From Ereboglobus luteus (GTDB lineage: Bacteria; Verrucomicrobiota; Verrucomicrobiia; Opitutales; Opitutaceae): a DNA stretch of 64,000 bases. A model generated the notes under the pieces. It was not told the origin of the DNA. It did not search any database and saw only the letters and a program-made list of their open reading frames with translations. Position numbers and translations under genes: made by a program. How positions within the stretch are numbered: the stretch's first letter is position 1; the number at the start of each line of letters is the position of its first letter. Of the stretch, positions 6,681 to 14,274 are shown piece by piece. The stretch lies in contig NZ_CP023004.1 of NCBI RefSeq assembly GCF_003096195.1, positions 1,716,501-1,780,500 on the forward strand. Reading direction: 5' to 3'.

Positions 6681-6688
6681 AAAGGAGG
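6681..6688 (+). promoter_or_regulatory. Strong ribosome binding site of the TROVE gene
   Basis: AAAGGAGG lies ten bases upstream of the ATG at 6698. It fixes that ATG as the start in preference to the upstream in-frame ATG at 6575, which falls inside Y-like unit 5. Confidence 0.85.
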
Positions 6689-6697
6689 CCAACCATT

Positions 6698-8164
6698 ATG
6701 GCCAAATTCAGCAAAATCCTGTCCGCTGCGCGCAAAACTTTCATCCGCGCGCCGGACACCGTCAACCATGCCGGCGGCGCCGCCTACGCGCAGCCCGCCA
6801 AGCTCGAACTCGTTTCGACGCTCGTCACCTCGTTCCTTCAGGACGAGTTTTATCGCACCGAGCCTCAGACCGTGGCGCGCATCCGCGAACTCATCGCGAT
6901 GCTCGTTGCGACCGATCCGCTCTTTGTCGCGAAAGCCGCGCTCTACGCGCGCCACCAGCACGGCATGCGCTCCGTCAGCCACCTCGTGGCCGGCGAGATC
7001 GCCAGGCACGTGAAAGGCGCCTCGTGGAGCAAAAACTTTCACGACAAAATCGTGCGCCGTCCCGACGATGCGATCGAAATCCTCGGCTACTATCTCGCCG
7101 CCCACGGACGTCCGCTGCCCAACTCCCTTAAAAAAGGGCTCGGCGCAGCGCTCGCCCGTTTCGACGAGTATCAGCTCGCGAAATACCGCCGCGATCACGC
7201 CGCGTTCAAACTCGTCGACGCCGTCAACCTCGTGCGTCCGCCCGCCACGCCCGCGATCAACGCGCTCATGCGCGGTCGGCTCGCTCCCGCGACAACCTGG
7301 GAGACGCGCCTCACGCAGGCCGGCGCCGCCGCGGCCGCGGAAAGTCCCGACAACGCCGAAGCCCTCGCCGCCGCGAAAGCGGACGCTTGGGGCTCGCTCG
7401 TCCGCGAGCGCAAACTCGGCTACCTCGCGCTTCTCCGCAACGCGCGAAACATCCTCGAGCACGCGCCCGACGCCGTCGGCGAACTCTGCGGGCAGCTCGC
7501 GGACGAAACCGCCGTGCGCCGCTCGCTCGTGTATCCGTTCCAGTTCCTGACCGCGCTTGACGCGCTCAGGAAAGGCAACCTCGCCGGCACCGACCGCGTG
7601 ATGGACGCGCTCAACCAAGCCGTCGATCACTCGCTCGCCAACGTCCCGCGCTTCGAAGGCGCGACCCTCGTCGCGCTCGACTGCTCGGGCTCGATGGCCG
7701 GACACCCGCAGGCCATCGGCTCGCTCTTCGCGGCCGTGTTGGTCAAGGCGAGCGGCGCGGACCTGATGCTCTTCAGTGACGACGCGCAGTATCACGCGCT
7801 CAACCGCCGCGACACCACGCTCACCGCCGCGAAAAGCATCCCCTTCGCCGCCGGCGGCACGGACTTCAACGCGATCTTCCAGTGCGCCAACCGCGCCTAC
7901 GATCGCGTGATCGTGCTCTCCGACATGCAAGGCTGGATCGGTGGCGGCGCGCCCCTCGCGGCGCTTGCCGACTATGAGCGCGCGCACAACGCCTCGCCGC
8001 GCATCTTCAGCTTCGACCTGAACGGCTACGGCACGCTCCAGTTTCCGCGGGAGCGTGTTTACTGCCTCGCGGGCTGGAGCGACCGGGTGTTCGAGATCAT
8101 GCAAAAACTCGACCACGATCCGCGCGCCCTCGTGCGCGAAGTCGAGGCGGTCGAGCTTGGCTGA
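6698..8164 (+). CDS. rsr: Ro60/Rsr-type TROVE domain protein
   Basis: A 488-residue protein of usual length for bacterial Ro60 orthologues. Residues 1 to about 310 form the TROVE domain, a helical HEAT-repeat ring that binds Y RNAs and the ends of misfolded or damaged RNA; it begins with the typical HAGG-AY segment. The C-terminal part is a von Willebrand A domain with an intact MIDAS: DCSGS at residues 328-332, T388 in GGTDF and D409 in LSDMQGW. In other bacteria Ro60 works with Y RNA and the exonuclease PNPase in RNA decay and rRNA maturation, and rsr genes often neighbour rtcB. Here five Y-like RNAs sit directly upstream, and a tRNA, HNH and RtcB gene follow on the same strand. Confidence 0.93.
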   Translation: MAKFSKILSAARKTFIRAPDTVNHAGGAAYAQPAKLELVSTLVTSFLQDEFYRTEPQTVARIRELIAMLVATDPLFVAKAALYARHQHGMRSVSHLVAGEIARHVKGASWSKNFHDKIVRRPDDAIEILGYYLAAHGRPLPNSLKKGLGAALARFDEYQLAKYRRDHAAFKLVDAVNLVRPPATPAINALMRGRLAPATTWETRLTQAGAAAAAESPDNAEALAAAKADAWGSLVRERKLGYLALLRNARNILEHAPDAVGELCGQLADETAVRRSLVYPFQFLTALDALRKGNLAGTDRVMDALNQAVDHSLANVPRFEGATLVALDCSGSMAGHPQAIGSLFAAVLVKASGADLMLFSDDAQYHALNRRDTTLTAAKSIPFAAGGTDFNAIFQCANRAYDRVIVLSDMQGWIGGGAPLAALADYERAHNASPRIFSFDLNGYGTLQFPRERVYCLAGWSDRVFEIMQKLDHDPRALVREVEAVELG

Positions 8165-8197
8165 CGGACAACAATTCACGCGTTGCATGAGCGTGAC

Positions 8198-8392
8198 ACA
8201 CGGGCTTCCGCCCGTGGGTTTGGAAAATGAAACACCGCAAAAGCGACATTTCACCGCGGGGCGATTTGCCCCGCGAGGTTTGCGCGGCATGGCAGCAACT
8301 TTTTGCCATGAGAGTTGGAGCGCACGGATGATTCACCGTGCCGCGCCGCGCAAACTTTTCCAACCCACGGGCGAAGCACCCGTTTTCTTTTC
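8198..8392 (+). repeat. Large structured inverted-repeat element after the TROVE gene
   Basis: GCCCGTGGGTTTGGAAAA (8210-8227) pairs with TTTTCCAACCCACGGGC (8356-8372) with one bulge. Inside, GAGGTTTGCGCGGC (8275-8288) pairs with a near-perfect partner at 8345-8358. Three further hairpins fill the middle: CGGGGC/GCCCCG around 8257-8274, ATGGCA/TGCCAT around 8289-8309 and GCACGG/CCGTGC around 8323-8342. It could be a MITE-like element or a structured RNA of the locus. No family is recognised. Confidence 0.5.
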
Positions 8393-8407
8393 GTTTATTC
8401 GTTTTTC

Positions 8408-8482
8408 GTAGCGCAGACTGCCAAGTCTGCCCTCCTTAAAAATATTCAACCACCAGCATGCAGACTTGGCAGTCCGCGCTAC
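8408..8482. repeat. REP/MITE-like inverted repeat (GTAGCGC...GACTGCCAAGTCTGC)
   Basis: The left arm GTAGCGCAGACTGCCAAGTC and the right arm are reverse complements apart from one base, separated by about 27 bases. It looks like a common small intergenic mobile element. From here to 8728 I see no gene. A tRNA-like decayed stretch may lie at about 8562-8630. Confidence 0.65.
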
Positions 8483-8728
8483 ACTCACCTCGACGCCAAA
8501 TGCCACATGCCGCAAACCGCGCAGCGATACGCCACGCGCCGCCGCTCGACACCCGCCAGCAACGCGGCATCAAGCGCGTCGCCCTGTGATTTGTAGCGAC
8601 GTTTGCGGGTGCACATCCTGTGCCGCAGTTCGCGAGACGGCTCGCGTGCCGGCTTCCTTGCCATGCGTGTGACACTATTTTCCGCCGCTCACCCTGCAAG
8701 CCGCTTCAACCATTTTTCCATCCAACAA

Positions 8729-8803
8729 CCCTTCATCGTCCAAAAGCCAGGACGCGGCCGTGCGAAGGCCGAAATCGAGGTGCAAGTCCTCGTGAAGGGA
8801 CCA
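8729..8803 (+). tRNA. tRNA-Arg (anticodon GCG), atypical elbow
   Basis: Perfect acceptor CCCTTCA/TGAAGGG, D stem GTCC/GGAC with loop AAAAGCCA (A-G in place of G18-G19), anticodon stem CGGCC/GGCCG with loop GTGCGAA, T stem CGAGG/CCTCG with loop TGCAAGT, then ACCA. It shares the A18/G55 exchange with the six tRNAs upstream, so it belongs to the same set although the TROVE gene lies between. Anticodon GCG for CGY codons is unusual: bacteria normally use ACG deaminated to ICG by TadA. This gene would read CGC/CGU without that editing. Confidence 0.77.
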
Positions 8804-8812
8804 CGTTTTCAA

Positions 8813-9005
8813 ATGTATAATGAGTAATGTATAATGAATAATGCGCCAGCCCTGCCATTACGCGCACATTCACCCGGTTCATTATACATTTAAAATTATC
8901 CATTATTCATTAGCGCGAAGCGCGCACAGAACACACGCCACCGCTCACCACACATTACATATTCTTCATCCAACATTCACCATTAACGCGCAACGCGCGC
9001 GCAAA
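8813..9005. repeat. AT-rich inverted repeat plus CG palindromes before the HNH gene
   Basis: AATGTATAATGAGTAATG-like sequence near 8814-8845 is inverted at 8880-8910. It is followed by two copies of the CATT-ATTA-CGCG motif (8898-8925 and 8975-9003) also seen before tRNA-Lys. The last copy ends seven bases before the HNH start. No Shine-Dalgarno sequence is visible, so translation start of the HNH gene is not supported by one. Confidence 0.5.
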
Positions 9006-9009
9006 CACC

Positions 9010-9660
9010 ATGACACCGCTCCTCGACAAACCGCTCGTTCTCTCGCTCAACCGCTCCTGGCAGGTTATCGGCCACCGCACGGTCAGGCAGGCGCTCGTCG
9101 CGCTCAACGGTGGCGATCCCTCCGCCGCCTCCGCGCTTCCGCCCGCGCTCGGCATCGACATCGCCTACGGGCAACACGCCGACGGCACTTGGGATTTTTC
9201 CCATCCGCTCTACCTGAACCCGCTCGCTTGGGACGACTGGCTCGCGCTGCCGATCCGCGATTTCGACCTCACCGTCAACACGCCGCGCCAGGCCGTCCGC
9301 GTGCCCACGGTCATGATCGCAACCAACTACGCGAAAATGCCCGTGCGCATGCCGCGCCTCACGCGCGAGGCGATCTACGAGCGCGACGGCGGCGTCTGCC
9401 AATACACCGGCGAATACGTCGGCCGCGGCAACGGCAACCTCGACCACATCGTGCCCCGCTCGCGCGGCGGTCGCGACACGTTCGAAAACCTTGTCTGGGC
9501 CAAGCGCGAAATCAATTCGCTCAAGGCCGACCGCCTCCCGCACGAGGCGGGCCTGCGCCTCCTGCGCAGCCCGCAAACACCGCGCCCGCTGCCCGCCTCC
9601 GCGCTCATCCGCGAAGTGCGCCACCCAGACTGGCGCCACTTCATCACCGCATCCGCATAA
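9010..9660 (+). CDS. HNH endonuclease-like protein of the RNA-repair locus
   Basis: A 216-residue protein with an HNH core at about 115-180: GVCQYTG, then LDHIVPRSRGG with D145-H146, then N160. The paired cysteines that bind structural zinc in many HNH nucleases are absent (CQYT for CxxC; AKRE where the second pair would be), but the catalytic His and Asn are kept. The N-terminal 100 residues are specific to this subfamily. It lies between tRNA-Arg and rtcB on the same strand. Whether it cuts DNA or RNA is unknown; HNH genes beside rtcB suggest a role in RNA damage or conflict. Confidence 0.8.
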   Translation: MTPLLDKPLVLSLNRSWQVIGHRTVRQALVALNGGDPSAASALPPALGIDIAYGQHADGTWDFSHPLYLNPLAWDDWLALPIRDFDLTVNTPRQAVRVPTVMIATNYAKMPVRMPRLTREAIYERDGGVCQYTGEYVGRGNGNLDHIVPRSRGGRDTFENLVWAKREINSLKADRLPHEAGLRLLRSPQTPRPLPASALIREVRHPDWRHFITASA

Positions 9661-9667
9661 CAAAAAC

Positions 9668-9744
9668 AATAGCCGCAAAAGGCACAAGAAGCACAAAACG
9701 AACCCTGCTTTCTTTGCGCCTTTTTGAGCCTCTTTGCGGCTATT
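9668..9744. repeat. Hairpin element between HNH and rtcB
   Basis: AATAGCCGCAAA (9668-9679) pairs with TTTGCGGCTATT (9733-9744), with weaker pairing inside. It could be a transcription attenuator or a REP-like insertion. It splits two genes that otherwise look like one operon. Confidence 0.45.
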
Positions 9745-9770
9745 TCAATTCTCAAAAAAACACACACATT

Positions 9771-11312
9771 ATGAATACCAACATGGAAATTAAAGCACGC
9801 GATCTCATCGCCGCCGGCTGGCACGAGGGCAAACGCCTCGGCCCTGCGCTCCGCCGCGCCCGCGAACTCGAGGCGTCCGGACTCCCGCGCGCGCACATGC
9901 TCGCGCAACTCGAGGCCGAGTTTCCGAAACAGCTCATCGTCGCCTTGCCGCGCCACGAACCCGCGCCGCTTGCCGAGGCGATTGAGGCGGAAACGCCGGA
10001 GGAAATCGCCAACGTCGAACTTGCCCGTCAGCGCATGCGCGAACTGCTCACGATGCCCGTCGTGCAGCGCGGCGTCATCATGCCCGACGCGTGCCCTTCC
10101 GGCCCGCAACGCGCGTGCATTCCCGTCGGCGGCGCAATCGCCGTCGAAAACGCAATCATTCCCGGCGCGCACTCGTCCGACATTTGCTGCTCGATGTTCG
10201 CCACGTTTTTCCCGGCGAACCATCCGACGCAGGAAATCATGGACCATCTCTTCAAGCTCACGCACTTCGGCGCGGGCGGACGCCGCCGCGGCGAGCAATG
10301 GACCTCGCCCGTGCTCGACGAACCGGTATGGGAAAACCGCTTCCTGAAAAATCTCCGCTCTCGCGCGCAGGATTTCATGGGCACGCAGGGCGACGGCAAC
10401 CACTTCGCCTACGTCGGGCGTATCCAGTTTTCCGATACACAGCGCGCCGCGCTCGAATCCGCGGGATACACCGAGCTGGCCGAGTGGATCGTGCGCCGCG
10501 ACGGCGAGTTCAACGTCCTCGTCACGCATCACGGCTCGCGCGGTCTCGGCGCCGACCTCTTCAAGCGCGGCCATGTCGCCGCGCGCAAGTGGTGCGATGA
10601 AAACGCGAAGGACGTGCCCGATTCCGCCGCGTGGCTCGCCGCCGACTCGCCCGAGGGCCGCGACTACTGGGACGCGTTGCAATACATCGCCCGCTGGACG
10701 CGCGAGAACCACGCGCAAATCCACGCCGCGCTCCTGCGCCGCCTCGGCCAGCGCGCGCTCGTGCAGATCGGCAACGAGCACAACTTCGTCTGGAAGCGCG
10801 GCGATGGCGTCTTCATGCACGGCAAGGGCGCGACCCCCGCCTGGCGCGACGCGCAAGGCCGTCCGCTCCTCGGCTTGATTCCGCTCAACATGGCGCGCGA
10901 AATCCTCCTCGTGCTCGGCGCGGACAACGACGAATACCTCTCGTTCTGTCCGCACGGCGCGGGCCGCAACCTCTCGCGCTCCGCCATGCTCCGCGGCTAC
11001 CGCGATGCCGACGGCGAACTCGATCCCGCGCGCGTGCAACAAACGCTCGCCGAGACGACCGCGGGCCTCGACATCCGCTGGCACAACGGCGCGCCCGACC
11101 TCTCCGAGTCCCCTCTCGGCTACAAGGACGCGACAAAAGTGAAGGCGCAAATCGAGCGCTTTGGCCTCGCGACAGTCGTCGGCGAAATCCAGCCCCGCGG
11201 CTGCATCATGGCCGGCGAAGCGCCCGAGCCGCATTGGATGCGCGCCCGCCGCGAAAAACGCGAGGCTCACAAAGCCCAGCGCCGCGAGGGCGACGCGGAG
11301 GCGGCGGTTTGA
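9771..11312 (+). CDS. rtcB: RtcB-family RNA-splicing ligase
   Basis: A 513-residue protein. RtcB joins 2',3'-cyclic phosphate or 3'-phosphate RNA ends to 5'-OH ends using GTP and Mn2+, as needed to repair tRNAs cut by anticodon nucleases. Metal and catalytic residues can be matched: D137 and C140, H211 in GDGNHF, H253-H254 in THHGSRG, H337 and the guanylylated His395 in CPHGAGR. The usual DIGCGM motif reads DICCSM, a divergent form, and an N-terminal extension of about 110 residues with repeated RxxE precedes the core. The start at 9771 lacks a good Shine-Dalgarno; an in-frame ATG at 9786 is an alternative. It is the last gene of the locus, and no archease, RtcA or RtcR gene is present. Confidence 0.92.
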   Translation: MNTNMEIKARDLIAAGWHEGKRLGPALRRARELEASGLPRAHMLAQLEAEFPKQLIVALPRHEPAPLAEAIEAETPEEIANVELARQRMRELLTMPVVQRGVIMPDACPSGPQRACIPVGGAIAVENAIIPGAHSSDICCSMFATFFPANHPTQEIMDHLFKLTHFGAGGRRRGEQWTSPVLDEPVWENRFLKNLRSRAQDFMGTQGDGNHFAYVGRIQFSDTQRAALESAGYTELAEWIVRRDGEFNVLVTHHGSRGLGADLFKRGHVAARKWCDENAKDVPDSAAWLAADSPEGRDYWDALQYIARWTRENHAQIHAALLRRLGQRALVQIGNEHNFVWKRGDGVFMHGKGATPAWRDAQGRPLLGLIPLNMAREILLVLGADNDEYLSFCPHGAGRNLSRSAMLRGYRDADGELDPARVQQTLAETTAGLDIRWHNGAPDLSESPLGYKDATKVKAQIERFGLATVVGEIQPRGCIMAGEAPEPHWMRARREKREAHKAQRREGDAEAAV

Positions 11313-11694
11313 CGGAGCGACGGCTTCCCAGCCGCCGGGAGCGATAACCATCCGCCGGAAATCGGCGCGTCATCATGGCGCGCTGGCATCGGCCAGCGAT
11401 TCATATTGTGTATGACGAACGCATCGACTGCATGCGATCTTCTCGCATTTTTGTAAATAGTATGGCCATTTTTGGTAGGGCGGTTGGCAGACTGTCGCTA
11501 ACGCTCGAAACGCCGAAACCACTGCGGTTGTCGCTCGTAATTCTCGGCGCGCTCGGCGAGCACGCCCTACCCAATGCGGATACCGTTTCACTCAAATTTC
11601 TCTAGCGTCCGGTGGTGGAAAACGCGCTCCTGAATAAACTTATTCACACCAGAGAATATAATCTCGCGCGGTGCGCGGCGGGTGCAATCAATCG
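11313..11694. other. Intergenic stretch with palindromes
   Basis: It contains a short GGCTTCCC/GCCGCC-type palindrome after rtcB and a GTAGGGCG...CGCCCTAC inverted repeat at 11474-11571 of the family seen elsewhere in the window. No gene or clear terminator was found. Confidence 0.5.
11474..11571. repeat. Inverted repeat, GTAGGGCG family
   Basis: GGTAGGGCG at the left end and CGCCCTAC at the right end enclose about 80 bases with further short inversions around GGCGAGC. It has the same outer ends as the elements at 4824, 12503 and 34945, but a different core. Confidence 0.5.
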
Positions 11695-12462
11695 ATGCGC
11701 AACCAAGCCGCCTTTCATCATCACGCCATGCGATTTTTCACGCGAAAACAAGAAACCGACGCACCGACGCCTCTCCATCGTCGCATCCGTTGGCTGCGCG
11801 TGGCCGGCGCGCTGTCGGTCGCAAGCGTATTGTTTGTCGCGTTTGCGAATTATTATATAATCACGGCAAACCGGGATTATATATACGATGATATTGCGGT
11901 CGTTCCGGCGTGCGATGTCGGGCTTGTGCTGGGAGCGAGCTCGCATCTGGCCGACGGTCGCGAAAATATGCACTTTGTTTCGCGCATGGACGCGGCGGCG
12001 GCGCTGTATCACGCGGGCAAGGTGCGGCATTTGCTTGTGAGCGGGGACAATCACAGCGCCGATTACGACGAGCCGACGGCGATGAAAAACGCGCTTGTCG
12101 CGCGCGGTGTGCCGGCGGGGGCGATCACGTGTGATTTCGCGGGATTTCGCACTTATGATTCGGTTGTTCGCGCGAAGGAAATTTTTGGCCTGTCGGATCG
12201 CGTGATCATTGTCACGCAGCGTTATCACAATACGCGCGCCGTGACGCTGGCGCGCGCGAACGGAATCGGCGCAATCGGCTTTTGCGCACGCGACGTGGTT
12301 TTTCGCCATTCGGTCCGCACGGAAATCCGCGAGATTGTTTCGCGCACATTCGCGATGCTGGAGATTTATATATTTCCGCACAAACCGCGCCATCTCGGAC
12401 CTCGCGAGCCGATTGTTTTGTCCAAGGTTCCGGCAGGAGCACCGCAACTTGGGATGCAGTGA
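11695..12462 (+). CDS. SanA/YdcF-family (DUF218) membrane-anchored protein
   Basis: About 255 residues with one N-terminal transmembrane helix (around residues 28-45) and a DUF218 fold after it: DVGLVLGASSHLADGR, then LLVSGDN and VIIVTQRYHNTRA. Family members such as E. coli SanA and ElyC affect envelope barrier function and peptidoglycan precursor handling. The ATG at 11695 was chosen; a GTG at 11671 and an ATG at 11728 are in frame, and none has a strong ribosome binding site. Confidence 0.75.
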   Translation: MRNQAAFHHHAMRFFTRKQETDAPTPLHRRIRWLRVAGALSVASVLFVAFANYYIITANRDYIYDDIAVVPACDVGLVLGASSHLADGRENMHFVSRMDAAAALYHAGKVRHLLVSGDNHSADYDEPTAMKNALVARGVPAGAITCDFAGFRTYDSVVRAKEIFGLSDRVIIVTQRYHNTRAVTLARANGIGAIGFCARDVVFRHSVRTEIREIVSRTFAMLEIYIFPHKPRHLGPREPIVLSKVPAGAPQLGMQ

Positions 12463-12502
12463 TAGATTGAGCTTTTCGATGTGAACTATCGCGGGGAGAT
12501 GC

Positions 12503-12574
12503 TTTTTGGTAGGGCGAACCCTCCGGGTGAGCCGGGAATGTTTCGGCTCACCCGGAGGGTTCGCCCTACCAAAA
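12503..12574. repeat. Near-perfect inverted repeat, GTAGGGCGAAC family
   Basis: TTTTTGGTAGGGCGAACCCT and its extension to CCGGGTGAGCCG are mirrored exactly on the other side of an 8-base loop. Such a long perfect hairpin is a good example of the dispersed intergenic repeat seen throughout this window. Confidence 0.8.
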
Positions 12575-12741
12575 GATGCGACTGAGCAAATCGAACATGC
12601 TCGCGACTATATTTCGTCCGGTTTTTTTCGGGTGTTGTGTTCACCTCGCGTTGCGACCTTCAATCCGGTCACCCGAAATGAATCGCAATGATATTGGCGG
12701 GAGTCCCGGTTACGGGGTGGGCGGCGTGCTTGTTGTCACGT

Positions 12742-13734
12742 TTATGAGGGGCGGCGTGACGAGGAGTTGTGAGTTGAGGCCGGGGAGTCGTTCGGAGAAT
12801 TCGTCGTCGGGGTCGCCTGGCGAAGGGTGCGCTGCACCATGCCCATTTTGGCGTCGAGGTTGTCGACCATAGAAACGAAGACGGCCTCGGGCGTGGCGGC
12901 GTAGATGGCCGCGCCCCATTCGGGTTCGCCTTGGTGCGAGAGGATGATGTGTTCGAGGCGCTCGAGGAGGTCGGCGTTGAGGCGGGCCTTGAGTCCGTGT
13001 TTGCGGGCGATCTGGTAGCCGAGGACGACGTGGCCCTGAAGGATGCCCTTGCGCGAGCGGCGCGTGGCGAACGCGCCTTCATATTCGATGGTCTTGCCGG
13101 TGTCGTGAAGGAGGATGCCGGCCATGGCGAGGTCGGGGTTAATTTCGGGATAGACGGGGAAAAGCGCCTTGGCGGCGCGCGCCATGTGCGTGGTGTGCTC
13201 AAGCAGGCCGTGGCGGTAGGCGTGGTGCATGGCGACTGCGGCGGCGGAGGCGCGAAAGGCGTCGCCGATTTCCTCGAAGACGCCGCGCACGGTCATGCGG
13301 AGTTCGTCGTGCGCGATGGAATCGATGTAGGCTTGGAATTCGGCCCAGAGCGCGTCGGCGTTTTCGGGCGGGGTTTCGACAAGATTTTCGAGCAGGTTGG
13401 GATTTTGGACGAGTTCCTCCTCGGTCAGCGGGGTGAGCTTGAGGATTCTGGGCGAGAGGCGTCCGTTGAAGTGATCGACGCGGCCCTCGATGCAAACGGG
13501 CGAACCCTCGGCGAGCGATCGGGTGGTGTCGAACTGCGGATGATCGGCGAAGAGATTGGCATTGAACGAACCGGTGCGATCGCCGACTTCGATTGAGAGA
13601 AACGGATTGCCATTCGACGCGGTCTTGGCCGTGCAGCGCTTGAGAATGTAGGTGCCGGTGAAAGGCGCGCCTGAAGGCGTGTCTTGTGAGCGAAGGTCGC
13701 GGACGGTGAGCTGGGGGGAGGTGGAGTCGGGCAT
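12742..13734 (-). CDS. YhaM-like 3'-5' exoribonuclease (OB fold plus HD domain)
   Basis: A 330-residue protein. An OB-fold nucleic-acid-binding domain occupies about 15-110 and an HD phosphohydrolase domain about 150-310, with HGLLEHTTHMAR, the key LLHDTGK and LSHQGEPEWGA. This domain order matches YhaM/CBF1-type exonucleases, which trim single-stranded RNA and DNA from the 3' end. The last 25 residues are Ser/Thr-rich and look poorly conserved. It stands alone, about 90 bases from the next gene on the same strand. Confidence 0.83.
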   Translation of the reverse strand: MPDSTSPQLTVRDLRSQDTPSGAPFTGTYILKRCTAKTASNGNPFLSIEVGDRTGSFNANLFADHPQFDTTRSLAEGSPVCIEGRVDHFNGRLSPRILKLTPLTEEELVQNPNLLENLVETPPENADALWAEFQAYIDSIAHDELRMTVRGVFEEIGDAFRASAAAVAMHHAYRHGLLEHTTHMARAAKALFPVYPEINPDLAMAGILLHDTGKTIEYEGAFATRRSRKGILQGHVVLGYQIARKHGLKARLNADLLERLEHIILSHQGEPEWGAAIYAATPEAVFVSMVDNLDAKMGMVQRTLRQATPTTNSPNDSPASTHNSSSRRPS

Positions 13735-13823
13735 GGTGGAAAAATTAAGATAATAAACTTTGCACAGAAGGAAACGTCGGGAGCCGTAGGTTTTTGTGGG
13801 GCAAGCGAGTGTTTATGGAGTGA

Positions 13824-14246
13824 TTATGTGTTCTGTCGTTTCGAAAATAGTGCTAATTTTTGCAGAAAATCGACCGTCGGATGCTGTGAGAATATGCCGA
13901 TTCTATGCGGAGGAATAAATCTAATATTCGTTCCGAATGGAGTGCTTTTGTTTAGTGTAATAGTGATCATTTCCGGGCTAAGGCGGTGATTTTTCACGGA
14001 AACTATGTCACAGATATCGACGACAATTTCTTTGGTCAGACCCTTGATGTGGAGGGCATTGGTTTCGGAATTATAAAATACATCTTTTAAGGGAAAAAGC
14101 GCAAATGCGAATAATGCCATGAGAATTATAATAAGGAAAATGGATGCAGTATAACTCTCATTGAATCCAAGCCATCCAAGCACCATGCATAATAGGGGAA
14201 AGATGACCTTCCAGAAAAATGTAGCACGTGATGAAAGGCGAAGCAT
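13824..14246 (-). CDS. Small membrane protein, unknown
   Basis: A 140-residue protein with two closely spaced hydrophobic helices (about 10-26 and 33-52), followed by a soluble domain of beta-strand character with a pattern (DVFYNSETNALHIKG) reminiscent of bacterial PH-like or DUF304-type domains. The base composition is clearly lower in GC than its neighbours, which suggests horizontal origin or relaxed constraint. Confidence 0.55.
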   Translation of the reverse strand: MLRLSSRATFFWKVIFPLLCMVLGWLGFNESYTASIFLIIILMALFAFALFPLKDVFYNSETNALHIKGLTKEIVVDICDIVSVKNHRLSPEMITITLNKSTPFGTNIRFIPPHRIGIFSQHPTVDFLQKLALFSKRQNT

Positions 14247-14274
14247 GGGGCATGCAGTTTTGGGTCGATTGATC

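Noticed and set aside
6494-6698. Earlier start of the TROVE gene at 6575
   Set aside because: It lies within Y-like unit 5 and lacks a ribosome binding site, whereas 6698 has a strong one.
4600-6700. CRISPR array or sigma-54 promoter with RtcR control
   Set aside because: No direct repeats with regular spacers are present, and no TGGCAC-N5-TTGC-like sequence or rtcR gene was found near the locus.
8562-8630. tRNA-like stretch with GCGGC/GCCGC ends and a TGCACAT loop
   Set aside because: No D arm can be drawn, A58 and CCA are missing and the acceptor pairing is incomplete. It may be a decayed relative of the tRNA set, but it cannot be supported.
8841-9770. Long upstream extension of the rtcB frame
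   Set aside because: It overlaps the HNH gene in another frame, is Arg/Pro/Ala-rich and has no similarity to RtcB; the start at 9771 matches the family.
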